Source: Pseudomonas weihenstephanensis (lineage in GTDB: Bacteria > Pseudomonadota > Gammaproteobacteria > Pseudomonadales > Pseudomonadaceae). Taken from it: a stretch of 64,000 nt of DNA. This document shows positions 31,019-39,805 of the stretch, in pieces; the first letter of the stretch is position 1; every line of letters begins with the position of its first letter. Location of the stretch: positions 186,001 to 250,000 of the forward strand of contig NZ_JYLF01000005.1 of assembly GCF_001043055.1 (NCBI RefSeq), read 5' to 3'. The position numbers and the translations under genes are program-made. The notes below the pieces were generated by a model, which was given only the letters and a program-made list of their open reading frames with translations, did not search any database and was not told the DNA's origin.

Positions 31019-33481
31019 TTAGTTTGCGCTATTTGCGAGCTTCGTTCGCTTCCCGCGAAGTACAGATAGTCTGCCCCGCGCCAGGTGATAATATCTCTGT
31101 ATATCACGCTGATACTTTATGCTGTAAGCGCCCTGATTCGTGTTTAGTTTTTGAGCTTGATTAAGATAATCTTCAGATATTTCAAGAAGCTGTATTTGCG
31201 TGTTGATATCTAGCTCATCTCTGCTTTGGTGATAACGAGCGATGGCCTTTCTAAGGAAGCAGAAAGACCTTGTCCTACCTTTGGTTCCTGCTTTATCGAT
31301 GTTTTCGTCACCTAAAGAAAGACTACCCAAACGATAGAAAGCCAGCGCTAGACCAACGATTGCATCGCAATTGTTCTCATCAAGCTTAACCGCCCGCTCT
31401 GAAAGAGTTTTTGCATAATCAATATTGGTTGTTTTATTGAGAACAACCCAAGAGAATCGATCATGAAGCGATGAGTTTAAAGGGTCATCCTCTATTGCTA
31501 ATTCGTACATTTCAATGGCGCCAGGAATATCGCCTTTATCAGTTAGAACTTTAGCAGCACGTGCATATTCGCTACGAAAAGCTTCAGCAATACGATCCTC
31601 TCGATACTCTCGCTCGACTTGGGCGCGCTCTGCTGCATACTTATCAATGCCTGCCGCGATTGATTTAAAGCGCTCTTTATCATCATTGGTCAAGCGAGAA
31701 AACTGCTGCAAGAAGAAGCGGCGGGCCAGATCAACAAGCTCGATGGTGTATGTCCGACCATAGTCGGTAGAAACTGCAAAATGAGTTTCCTCAAGACCCT
31801 GCTGAAACTCGACGTGTTGAATCCCTATTTCTTGACAAGCTTTACTGATAATGGATTTATCAAGCGGCGAAATAGCGTGAATCAAAACCAACAAAACCTC
31901 TTTCTGAAGTCCGCTCATTCTAATCCAAGCGTCTTCATATAAAAATTCAAGAAGATCCTCGTTAGATTTTTTGAAAAAGTTTTCGACAGCCGCGTCGATC
32001 CCCAGTCCTGAATGGGATATGTACTTGACGAGAGCCTCTACAAGCAGTGGCTTTCGCATTAATTGATTGGAGACTTTTCGAAGCTTAGTATCTCCGGCTT
32101 GTAATATTGGAATCGCCTGATATTCTTCTGCCAGTCGTTTTATGAGACTTATGCAATCAGCCTCAGATAAACCCTCGATGATTATCGGCGTGGCTTCAAT
32201 AAATTCCCGCCTCCGGGAGGTAATAATTACGCGCCCAATCAACTTGCCGACTTGCTTAAAAAAAGCTCCAAGATCTTTGACTTCTTGAGTGCTCGTGGCT
32301 AGTGTTTCTGTATTGTCAATAACAAGAAGCACGTCATCACGATTAAACTTATTTGCCTTCAGAACTCCAAGAGCTTTATCAATTATTTGACGACCAGACA
32401 CTGTATACCAGTCGGGGGTCAAAACAGGATGGAAGCATCGCATCAGCTCTCGTATACATTCATCCATTACTGGAGATATGCTAGTGAAGTGAATCAATCC
32501 TTTCTCAGACCACTTCGTCATTTTAGCGGTGTGGTAGCTGACAATTGAAGGGAGAGGCTCATCAAGGTCATATTGGCTTTCCATCAACTGATTCAAACTC
32601 TCGATAACGAGCGTGGTTTTACCGTACCCCCCGTCACCGTAAATCAAACAGTATCGAGAGTCTTTATCATCCAGCCACTCTCTAATTTGCGCAAGCTCTG
32701 CACCACGACCTTCAAAAGTGTCAGTCTGTCGAACTGGGACATTATGGAAGAATGAATAATCTTTCCCATTTGAAACAATTTCACTGAGCTGGTAATCACT
32801 CGAGGATTTAACACTGGCCGTCGAAAATGGATTGTCCTCAGGAATCGCAAGAGTTATTTCTTTTGCATTAGTCGTGGACAACAACTGGCCCCGCAGCTTC
32901 CAGATACCTTGTTTCGGCGAGATGCTCAAAATCACAAGAGCGTGTCCATCACTTATTAAAGGTACTGAGAGCTTAGGCTCGCCAGTTAATTTGATAATCT
33001 GTAGAGATTCGTCTGGATTGACCTGCGGAAGCAAATTTGAGAATACATGAAAACATGCCTCGATGATTTTTTGCGTATTGACTGCCCAAAGTTCTGTAGT
33101 TGGTGCATCTAGCACCCCGTGCCCTGGTCTTTTGTTTCTGAAAACTACCCACTCAATTAGCAATTTTGAAAGAGGTGTAGCAACGTTGCGCGTAGGCTCA
33201 TACCATCCGGTCAAGAACTGCTTGTCAACGTGGCCGCGCACGAAGGGAATCAGATTATCTAAGATTTGAATTGGAAGTCCGTCTGCAGGTTTCTGAAAAC
33301 GATCAGCCAGTTCAGCTAAATCGCTTTCATCATGAGGTGTGAGCTGCTTAGTTATTTCAAAAGTGCTAACTACTGCTGTTTGTAAAATAGACCTTAGAAT
33401 AGAGGTAAGATAAGAAAGCTTTTCGCTGCGGTTATCAATTCTCAGTGCGTCAGCCAAACAATTTTTGTATATGAACTTCAT
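31019..33481 (-). CDS. STAND NTPase with N-terminal HEPN-like motif and C-terminal TPR-like repeats (candidate defence sensor)
   Basis: An 820-residue protein. Residues 1-150 are helical and contain WVVFRNKRPGHGV, in which R115-x5-H121 fits the R-x4-6-H RNase motif of HEPN domains. Residues about 250-480 form a STAND/NB-ARC-type NTPase: FEGRGAELAQIREWL, Walker A LIYGDGGYGKTTL (282-290), Walker B DDVLLVIDNTE (382-392), sensor GRVIITSRRREF and a GxP-like MRKPLLVEALVKY. A winged-helix-like region and TPR-type helical repeats follow (from about 640; SLHDRFSWVVLNKTTNIDYA). This is the architecture of intracellular immune sensors such as Avs and NLR-like proteins. The start ATG follows AGGGA. Confidence 0.82.
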   Translation of the reverse strand: MKFIYKNCLADALRIDNRSEKLSYLTSILRSILQTAVVSTFEITKQLTPHDESDLAELADRFQKPADGLPIQILDNLIPFVRGHVDKQFLTGWYEPTRNVATPLSKLLIEWVVFRNKRPGHGVLDAPTTELWAVNTQKIIEACFHVFSNLLPQVNPDESLQIIKLTGEPKLSVPLISDGHALVILSISPKQGIWKLRGQLLSTTNAKEITLAIPEDNPFSTASVKSSSDYQLSEIVSNGKDYSFFHNVPVRQTDTFEGRGAELAQIREWLDDKDSRYCLIYGDGGYGKTTLVIESLNQLMESQYDLDEPLPSIVSYHTAKMTKWSEKGLIHFTSISPVMDECIRELMRCFHPVLTPDWYTVSGRQIIDKALGVLKANKFNRDDVLLVIDNTETLATSTQEVKDLGAFFKQVGKLIGRVIITSRRREFIEATPIIIEGLSEADCISLIKRLAEEYQAIPILQAGDTKLRKVSNQLMRKPLLVEALVKYISHSGLGIDAAVENFFKKSNEDLLEFLYEDAWIRMSGLQKEVLLVLIHAISPLDKSIISKACQEIGIQHVEFQQGLEETHFAVSTDYGRTYTIELVDLARRFFLQQFSRLTNDDKERFKSIAAGIDKYAAERAQVEREYREDRIAEAFRSEYARAAKVLTDKGDIPGAIEMYELAIEDDPLNSSLHDRFSWVVLNKTTNIDYAKTLSERAVKLDENNCDAIVGLALAFYRLGSLSLGDENIDKAGTKGRTRSFCFLRKAIARYHQSRDELDINTQIQLLEISEDYLNQAQKLNTNQGAYSIKYQRDIQRYYHLARGRLSVLRGKRTKLANSAN

Positions 33482-33986
33482 TGCGTTCCCTGCTCGTCAT
33501 TTTAGCTAAAGTTGCGAAGGCTTATTTCTAGCTATGGCAATAGGCTATCATAATGGTTATTTTAGACTTTTTCCAACGAATGGAGTCTGGCGTTGATTGC
33601 GAAAAGAGCACGGATGCTCTCTACAGCTGGTGTTGTTTTCGAGCAGCGATCAGGTGCAATCGAAGGTAAGGAGCGCCTTGATTTTTCCCCCTCTAAATAA
33701 CGCCATCCAGCGATGGCCTGACCGGTCAGAACTTAATGGCCCACGTTTCGTTCACACGCAGAGGGTGTGTAGGGTCGTTTTCTGCCTTTCTCGTATGACC
33801 GCTTCTGGCCGAAAAGAGGCTACCCAGGCTATAGGGCAAAAGGCACACCCCAGCCCTCCGTCACAAGGCTCCAGCTTACGGATTAAAGAGGCTGCTTGCG
33901 GAAGCGACCCAAAAAATTGCGGAAGCTATCGTCAAATCGCAGGCATAAAAAAACCCCGTAGACGGTGATCTACGGGGTTTTCTGTA
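33482..33986. other. Intergenic region upstream of the STAND gene
   Basis: No convincing gene is present in these 505 bases. Close to the STAND start (minus strand) TTATGATAG offers a -10-like TATGAT. The right inverted-repeat arm ATGACCGCTTCTGGCCG is at 33795-33811 within a stretch resembling the dispersed CCGCTTCTGGCCGAAAAG sequences common between Pseudomonas genes. A bidirectional terminator closes the region at 33949-33982. Confidence 0.6.
33949..33982 (-). terminator. Terminator downstream of tRNA-Cys
   Basis: AACCCCGTAGA-CGGTGA-TCTACGGGGTT with A- and T-tracts on both sides gives a 9-bp or longer stem and works in both directions. It lies five bases after the CCA end of the minus-strand tRNA gene. 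Confidence 0.88.
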
Positions 33987-34060
33987 TGGAGGCCGAGGCC
34001 GGAATCGAACCGGCGTGGGCGGATTTGCAATCCGCTGCATAACCATTTTGCTACTCGGCC
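33987..34060 (-). tRNA. tRNA-Cys (anticodon GCA)
   Basis: Read on the minus strand the 74-nt gene begins GGCCGAGTAGCAAAATGGTT and ends GGCCTCCA. The acceptor stem GGCCGAG/CTCGGCC, the anticodon arm GCGGATTGCAAATCCGC with GCA, and the T arm GCCGGTTCGATTCCGGC all pair. CCA is encoded. Its 3' end faces the prophage and defence cassette, the usual geometry when a tRNA 3' end serves as attB, although the integrase is 4.5 kb away and the left end is outside the window, so the att role is unproven. Confidence 0.97.
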
Positions 34061-34527
34061 ATTCGCTTCTGATCTCTCAATAAAGCATCAGAAACAAAAG
34101 AAATTTTATCGCGCTTATTACTTCAAGCATTTGATTCTTCAGCAGTTCAGGCAGTGCCCCGTGCTGATGGCGCGCATTATGTACCAGAACACTGAAGCTG
34201 GCAACCCCCTGAATTCTAATAATTTTTCATGGTTACGTGAGAGATGGACCGCCAACTGGGAATATCCTCCGGCCGGCCATCGCTCGCCCATGCAAAGAAC
34301 GTTAGGCCGTGACATTTGAGGATAGGCATTTCAAGGTTTAATTAAGGAGTGACGCCTCCCTCCCTCGCTGAGAGGAAACTAACCCTCAGCCATATTGCAA
34401 TCTCCTACAGAACGCATCATTTCTACCCTCGACCAATGAGGATCCGACTGACTTCAACGTTCGAGCCACTCCCGTAAAGTCTCGCCGCCGTTAACGAACG
34501 GACTGACGCATTTATTGGAGCTTCAAG
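34061..34527. other. Intergenic region between tRNA-Cys and lipoprotein
   Basis: I find no gene in these 467 bases. The part next to the tRNA should hold its promoter. Short frames here lack ribosome sites and protein-like composition. GGAG at 34517 serves the lipoprotein start. Confidence 0.5.
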
Positions 34528-34959
34528 ATGAAAAAAATATGGATGACTGCAGCAGTTGTAGCAGTAGTTTTGATAACCAGTGGCTGCATGAGCCACAACG
34601 TAAGCCAACCAAATGCCCCGATCGCGGGCAGTGTCACTGCCGATTTGAAAGCAAACATTGATGTCGGTGGTGAAATTAAAGGCCAATCCTCTGCGAACAT
34701 CCTGTTTGGTGTGTTGAAGATCAGTGGGGACAGTGAGTTCGCTGACGGGGTGACCTATGGTGGTCAGGCCTCAGCCTTCAGCCTGCCAGATCCCGTATCG
34801 GCCATTAAGGCCGCTGCCGCTTATAAAGCCGTCAAAGATTCAGGCGCGGATTTGATCGTAGCCCCCCGCTACGCGGTCTCTGTTGAGGATTACTTCATCT
34901 TCAAGGCAGTGAATGTCACTGTGACCGGCAATAAAGGTACGATCAAGAGCATCCGTTAG
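34528..34959 (+). CDS. Small lipoprotein of unknown function
   Basis: A 143-residue protein with a signal peptide and lipobox (VVLITSGC, Cys20) and no Asp at +2, so probably sorted to the outer membrane. The mature part is MSHNVSQPNAPIAGSVTADL, a repeat-like IDVGGEIKGQSSANILFGVL and AYKAVKDSGADLIVAPRYAV. The GADLIVAPRY strand and the FGVLKISGD motif resemble small TRL-like lipoproteins. The function is not known. It is a single gene with a GGAG site. It marks the return to ordinary host DNA. Confidence 0.75.
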   Translation: MKKIWMTAAVVAVVLITSGCMSHNVSQPNAPIAGSVTADLKANIDVGGEIKGQSSANILFGVLKISGDSEFADGVTYGGQASAFSLPDPVSAIKAAAAYKAVKDSGADLIVAPRYAVSVEDYFIFKAVNVTVTGNKGTIKSIR

Positions 34960-35119
34960 ACCGTCACTTAGTCTGTCTGCTGTTTAAGAGGCTGCTTGAG
35001 CTGATCCCCCAGTCAGTACATACCCGGTCGTGACAGGTTAACCTAATGGCCTGTGACCACTGCGAGCGGTCACCCTGGAGCAGTTGGGCTGGACGGGGCG
35101 CAAGCCCCGTCCTCTGCCC

Positions 35120-35695
35120 CTATATGACAACATTGCGCACAAAGCGCACCACGCAATCACTTTCGTTGCGATAAACGTGGGGCATGTTGCTGGCGTACAT
35201 ATAAAACTCGCCCGCATGGAAGCGTAATGCCTGATCGTCGATGATCAAGGTCAAGCATCCCTCAAATACATATAGCTGCTCACTCCAGCCTTCAGCATCC
35301 GCTTCCGAGAAGTACGTTTCCCCCGGCTCCAGCCGCCACTCCCACAACTCCACTTCCCTGGTTGCTGCGGCCTTTGCCAGCAAGACGGCCTTGCTGCCCG
35401 CGATAGCCCCGGTCCATGCAACTTCATTAATGCGACTCGGGTCTGGAGAGCCCGGCGCCTGAATCAAGTCGCTGAAAGCGACATTCAGGGCTTCAGCCAC
35501 TCGATCCAGAGTGCTGAGACTGACATTTTTCTCGCCCGCCTCTATGGCAACCAGCATGCGCCGACTCACGCCGGACAAGTCGGAAAGCGCGCTTTGGCTA
35601 AGCTGCGCGAGCAATCTCAGGCGTCGAACGTTTTGACTGACGTGCTGGAGAACCGAAGCACGCTGTGAATTTTCTTTGGGCACTATATTGCTCAC
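35120..35695 (-). CDS. XRE-cupin transcriptional regulator
   Basis: A 191-residue regulator. Residues 15-75 are an XRE helix-turn-helix (NVRRLRLLAQLSQSALSDLS ... VSRRMLVAIEAGEKNVSLST), and a C-terminal cupin of about 70 residues contains EPGETYFSEADAEGWSEQLY and FHAGEFYMYASNMPHVYRNE. The GTG at 35695 is chosen because upstream codons run into the divergent control region. Such regulators sense a small molecule in the cupin and often control an adjacent exporter. Here the divergent EamA gene is the likely target. Confidence 0.85.
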   Translation of the reverse strand: MSNIVPKENSQRASVLQHVSQNVRRLRLLAQLSQSALSDLSGVSRRMLVAIEAGEKNVSLSTLDRVAEALNVAFSDLIQAPGSPDPSRINEVAWTGAIAGSKAVLLAKAAATREVELWEWRLEPGETYFSEADAEGWSEQLYVFEGCLTLIIDDQALRFHAGEFYMYASNMPHVYRNESDCVVRFVRNVVI

Positions 35696-35708
35696 CTCAT
35701 GGGACTGC

Positions 35709-35720
35709 GCAGTATACTGC
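35709..35720. promoter_or_regulatory. Palindrome between regulator and EamA genes
   Basis: GCAGTATACTGC is a perfect 12-bp palindrome. It contains a TATACT -10-like hexamer and lies 13 bp from the regulator start. It is a likely operator for autoregulation and exporter control. Confidence 0.5.
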
Positions 35721-35767
35721 TCAGCGTTGGCGCATTGTGCGTCGCCCTCCCCGTAACGTGCAAGGTC

Positions 35768-36706
35768 GTGACATCTTTGAAAGCTTTTAGTCTGCAACCT
35801 TTAACTTCACGCCTCAGCAAAGCTGAATGCGTGCTGATCCTGATTACCATGGTTTGGGGGGTAACCTTTCTACTGGTGCAAAACGCCCTGACGTCCAGCG
35901 GCCCCCTGTTTTTTGTAGGCCTGCGCTTTGCAGCGGCAGCCGTCATGGTCGCGCTTTTTTCATTGCGCAGTTTGCGCGGCATAACACTGTTCGAACTCAA
36001 GGCAGGGATGTTTATCGGCGTGGCGATCATGCTGGGTTATGGCCTGCAAACGATTGGTTTACAAAGCATCCCAAGTAGCCAGTCGGCCTTTATTACCGCG
36101 CTTTACGTCCCTTTTGTACCGCTGCTGCAATGGTTGGTGCTGGGACGTCGCCCTGGCCTGATGCCAAGTTTGGGGATCATGTTGGCATTTGCAGGGTTGA
36201 TGCTGCTGTCTGGGCCCAGCGGCGCATCGCTAAACTTTAGCTCCGGGGAGATCGCCACACTAATCAGTGCTGTCGCCATAGCGGCCGAGATTATTCTGAT
36301 CAGTGCTTACGCCGGTAAAGTCGATGTCCGACGCGTAACAGTGGTGCAATTAAGCACAGCCTCCATTCTGGCGTTTATCCTGACCGTTCCGACTCAAGAA
36401 GCCGTTCCGGATTTTTCGTGGCTATTATTAATCAGTGCTGTGGGCCTCGGTGCCGCCAGCGCCGTGATACAGCTTGCAATGAATTGGGCACAAAAGAGCG
36501 TTTCTCCGACACGCGCTACCCTCATTTATGCGGGCGAGCCGGTGTGGGCCGGTATCGCCGGACGTCTTGCCGGTGAGCGATTGCCCGGTATTGCATTGCT
36601 TGGCGCAGTATTGATTGTTGCAGCAGTGATCGTGAGTGAGTTAAAAACAAAGGGTAAAACAATCGAGGAACCTGACGAGAAGCAAGGCGATAAAGCCTGC
36701 GACTGA
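35768..36706 (+). CDS. EamA-family (DMT) transporter
   Basis: A ten-helix drug/metabolite exporter of 312 residues if started at GTG 35768; an ATG at 35699 would overlap the palindromic control site and is less likely. It has two EamA repeats: ILITMVWGVTFLLVQNALTS with IPSSQSAFITALYVPFVPLL in the first half, and AQKSVSPTRATLIYAGEPVW in the second. The cytoplasmic C-terminal tail is charged. Divergent from the XRE-cupin gene, suggesting inducible efflux of an amino-acid-like compound. Confidence 0.85.
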   Translation: MTSLKAFSLQPLTSRLSKAECVLILITMVWGVTFLLVQNALTSSGPLFFVGLRFAAAAVMVALFSLRSLRGITLFELKAGMFIGVAIMLGYGLQTIGLQSIPSSQSAFITALYVPFVPLLQWLVLGRRPGLMPSLGIMLAFAGLMLLSGPSGASLNFSSGEIATLISAVAIAAEIILISAYAGKVDVRRVTVVQLSTASILAFILTVPTQEAVPDFSWLLLISAVGLGAASAVIQLAMNWAQKSVSPTRATLIYAGEPVWAGIAGRLAGERLPGIALLGAVLIVAAVIVSELKTKGKTIEEPDEKQGDKACD

Positions 36707-36886
36707 TTCCAGTTCTCTGACACACAACGTAAATACTCATACTCGGGAGCGCTCATACAAGGATGAAGTTGGGCAAACCCTTCAACGGTTTGTACACATT
36801 TTGTAGGATTGAGCCGCAGCATGGCTGTTGGTGATCCCCTGCTCGCCACGTATGATCGCTCACAAACTCCTGCAGATTAGAAGCCT

Positions 36887-39805
36887 ATGTCCCTGATAGT
36901 TCTACTGCTTCTGCCCTTTATCGGCAGCTGTCTGGCGGCTGTTTTGCCGCACAACGCGCGCAACAGTGAATCACTGTTGGCCGGTCTGATTGCACTTGTT
37001 GGCACCATTCAAGTCGCTATGCTCTATCCGCAAATCGCCCACGGGGGCGTGATACGTGAAGAGTTCATGTGGCTGCCCAGTCTCGGCTTGAACTTTGTTC
37101 TGCGTCTGGACGGGTTTGCCTGGCTGTTCTCGATTTTAGTGCTGGGCATCGGCACCCTGGTGTCGCTGTATGCCCGCTACTACATGTCCCCCGAAGACCC
37201 TGTACCGCGCTTTTTCGCGTTTTTCCTGGCGTTCATGGGCGCGATGCTCGGTCTGGTGTTGTCAGGCAACCTGATTCAAATCGTGTTCTTCTGGGAACTC
37301 ACCAGCCTCTTTTCATTCTTGCTGATTGGTTACTGGCACCATCGCTCAGATGCTCGACGCGGCGCCTACATGGCGTTGATGGTCACCGGCGCGGGGGGAC
37401 TGTGCCTGCTGGCAGGCGTCATGCTGCTCGGCCATGTCGTCGGCAGCTATGATCTGGATGCCGTGCTGGCAGCGGGCGATCAAATTCGCGCCCATAGCCT
37501 TTATCCAATCCTGCTCACACTCATACTGATCGGCGCCCTCAGCAAAAGCGCACAATTTCCGTTTCATTTCTGGCTGCCTCACGCAATGGCGGCACCCACC
37601 CCCGTTTCGGCTTACCTGCATTCGGCAACCATGGTCAAGGCCGGGGTTTTTCTGTTGGCAAGGCTGTGGCCTTCGCTCTCGGGCAGTGAACAATGGTTCT
37701 GGATCGTCAGTGGTGCGGGGGCCTGCACCTTGGTATTAGGTGCTTATTGCGCCATGTTCCAAAACGATCTCAAAGGTCTGCTCGCCTACTCGACCATCAG
37801 CCATTTGGGCCTGATCACCTTGCTGCTGGGCCTGAACAGTCCATTGGCCGCTGTCGCTGCTGTCTTCCATATCCTCAATCACGCCACCTTCAAAGCGTCA
37901 TTGTTCATGGCCGCAGGCATCATCGACCACGAAAGCGGCACGCGAGACATTCGCAAGCTCAGTGGCCTGTTCAAGCTGATGCCGTATACGGCGACGCTGG
38001 CCATGGTCGCCAGCGCCTCGATGGCGGGTGTCCCCCTGCTCAACGGTTTTCTGTCCAAAGAAATGTTCTTCGCCGAAACCGTGTTCATCAACTCCACAAA
38101 ATGGGTTGAAATCGCACTGCCTGTCATCGCGACCGTTGCCGGTACGTTCAGCGTGGCCTACGCCTTGCGCTTTACGGTCGATGTGTTCTTCGGCCCACCC
38201 GCGACTGACCTGCCGCACACACCGCACGAGCCGCCGCGCTGGATGCGCGCCCCGGTAGAGCTGCTGGTATTCACCTGCTTGATGGTCGGCATCTTCCCGG
38301 CGCAAACCGTAGGCCCGCTGCTTGCTGCCGCCGCGCAACCCGTCGTGGGTGGCGAACTGCCCGAGTACAGCCTGGCCATCTGGCATGGCCTCAATGCTCC
38401 AATGATCATGAGCCTGATTGCCATGTCGGGGGGCATCCTGCTCTACGTGCTGCTGCGCAAACAGCTCAAACTCGATCGTTTTGCCCTTCCGCCGTTGATT
38501 CGCTACTTCAGTGGCAAGCGTTTCTTCGAGCGCAGCCTGGTCGTCATCATGCGCGGGGCACGGCGTATGGAGCGTCGCATCAGCACCCAACGCCTGCAAA
38601 GCCAGCTGTTCCTCTTGGTATTGGCGGCCGTGATTGCCGGTTTAATCCCACTGATCTACAGCGGCCTGAGCTGGGGCGACCGCCCCAAAATCCCGGGCTC
38701 AATCGTGTTTGTCACCCTGTGGTTGATGGCCATTGCCTGTGCACTGGGCGCCGCCTGGCAAGCCAAGTATCACCGTCTTGCGGCCCTGACCATGGTCAGC
38801 GTCTGTGGTCTGGTGACGTGCGTGACCTTCGTCTGGTTCTCGGCGCCCGACCTGGCCCTGACCCAACTGGTGGTCGAAGTCGTGACGACCGTCCTGATTT
38901 TGCTTGGTTTACGCTGGTTGCCACGCCGGATCGAAGAAGTCTCGCCACTGCCCAGCTCATTGCGTAAGGCGCGCATTCGTCGCCTGCGTGACTTGCTGCT
39001 GTCTGCCGTTGTGGGTGGCGGCATGGCCCTGCTGTCTTACGCGATGCTGACCCGCCAGACCCCTAACGACATTTCCTCGTTCTACCTCAGTCGCGCCCTG
39101 CCTGAAGGCGGGGGCAGCAATGTGGTGAATGTGATGCTGGTGGACTTCCGGGGCTTTGACACCCTGGGAGAGATCACCGTTCTGGTGGCCGTTGCCCTGA
39201 CTGTGTTCGCCTTACTGCGCCGCTTCCGCCCTCCCAAAGAGAGCATGGAGCTGCCCGCCCAGCAGCGTCTGCTGGCCAAGGACGTGGTCACCGACCTGGT
39301 GAACCCGCGCAGCGCCAGTGACACTGCGCTGGGCTTCATGATGGTGCCTGCGGTGCTGGTGCGCCTGTTGCTGCCCATCGCGTTCGTGGTGTCGATGTAT
39401 TTGTTCATGCGTGGGCACAACCAACCGGGCGGCGGTTTCGTCGCAGGGCTGGTGATGTCGGTAGCGTTTATCCTGCAATACATGGTTGCCGGTACGCAGT
39501 GGGTTGAAGCTCAAATGAGTCTGCGACCGCTGCGCTGGATGGGTACAGGCTTGTTGTTCGCCACCGTCACCGGCTTGGGGGCGATCGGTTTTGGCTACCC
39601 GTTCCTGACGACTCACACCGCGCACTTCAGCTTGCCGGTGTTGGGTGATATCCACGTGGCCAGTGCATTGTTCTTCGACATCGGCGTCTACGCCGTTGTG
39701 GTGGGCGCTACGTTGCTGATTCTCACTGCGCTCGCTCACCAGTCAGTACGGGCGCACCGTCCAAGCCAGCAAGCCGCTGCACAATCCAAGACAGGAGCCG
39801 CTTGA
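36887..39805 (+). CDS. mrpA: Monovalent cation/H+ antiporter subunit A, fused A+B
   Basis: A 972-residue membrane protein. Residues 1-500 are the NuoL-like antiporter unit (FFWELTSLFSFLLIGYWHHR, FPFHFWLPHAMAAPTPVSAY, HATFKASLFMAAGIIDHESG). Residues 580-770 are the MrpA C-terminal extension (NVVNVMLVDFRGFDTLGEIT). Residues 820-960 are an MnhB domain (LVRLLLPIAFVVSMYLFMRG, HNQPGGGFVAGLVMSVAFIL). The A-B fusion defines group 2 Mrp operons of pseudomonads and rhizobia. The complex exports Na+ (or K+) for protons at high pH and salt. First gene of a six-gene operon with overlapping ends. Confidence 0.95.
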   Translation: MSLIVLLLLPFIGSCLAAVLPHNARNSESLLAGLIALVGTIQVAMLYPQIAHGGVIREEFMWLPSLGLNFVLRLDGFAWLFSILVLGIGTLVSLYARYYMSPEDPVPRFFAFFLAFMGAMLGLVLSGNLIQIVFFWELTSLFSFLLIGYWHHRSDARRGAYMALMVTGAGGLCLLAGVMLLGHVVGSYDLDAVLAAGDQIRAHSLYPILLTLILIGALSKSAQFPFHFWLPHAMAAPTPVSAYLHSATMVKAGVFLLARLWPSLSGSEQWFWIVSGAGACTLVLGAYCAMFQNDLKGLLAYSTISHLGLITLLLGLNSPLAAVAAVFHILNHATFKASLFMAAGIIDHESGTRDIRKLSGLFKLMPYTATLAMVASASMAGVPLLNGFLSKEMFFAETVFINSTKWVEIALPVIATVAGTFSVAYALRFTVDVFFGPPATDLPHTPHEPPRWMRAPVELLVFTCLMVGIFPAQTVGPLLAAAAQPVVGGELPEYSLAIWHGLNAPMIMSLIAMSGGILLYVLLRKQLKLDRFALPPLIRYFSGKRFFERSLVVIMRGARRMERRISTQRLQSQLFLLVLAAVIAGLIPLIYSGLSWGDRPKIPGSIVFVTLWLMAIACALGAAWQAKYHRLAALTMVSVCGLVTCVTFVWFSAPDLALTQLVVEVVTTVLILLGLRWLPRRIEEVSPLPSSLRKARIRRLRDLLLSAVVGGGMALLSYAMLTRQTPNDISSFYLSRALPEGGGSNVVNVMLVDFRGFDTLGEITVLVAVALTVFALLRRFRPPKESMELPAQQRLLAKDVVTDLVNPRSASDTALGFMMVPAVLVRLLLPIAFVVSMYLFMRGHNQPGGGFVAGLVMSVAFILQYMVAGTQWVEAQMSLRPLRWMGTGLLFATVTGLGAIGFGYPFLTTHTAHFSLPVLGDIHVASALFFDIGVYAVVVGATLLILTALAHQSVRAHRPSQQAAAQSKTGAA

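Noticed and set aside
33597..33968. 123-residue frame upstream of the STAND gene
   Set aside because: It is built from dispersed-repeat-like DNA and ends in the tRNA terminator; likely a decayed repeat, not a gene.
34131..34319. 62-residue frame between tRNA-Cys and lipoprotein
   Set aside because: No ribosome site and no domain; treated as intergenic.
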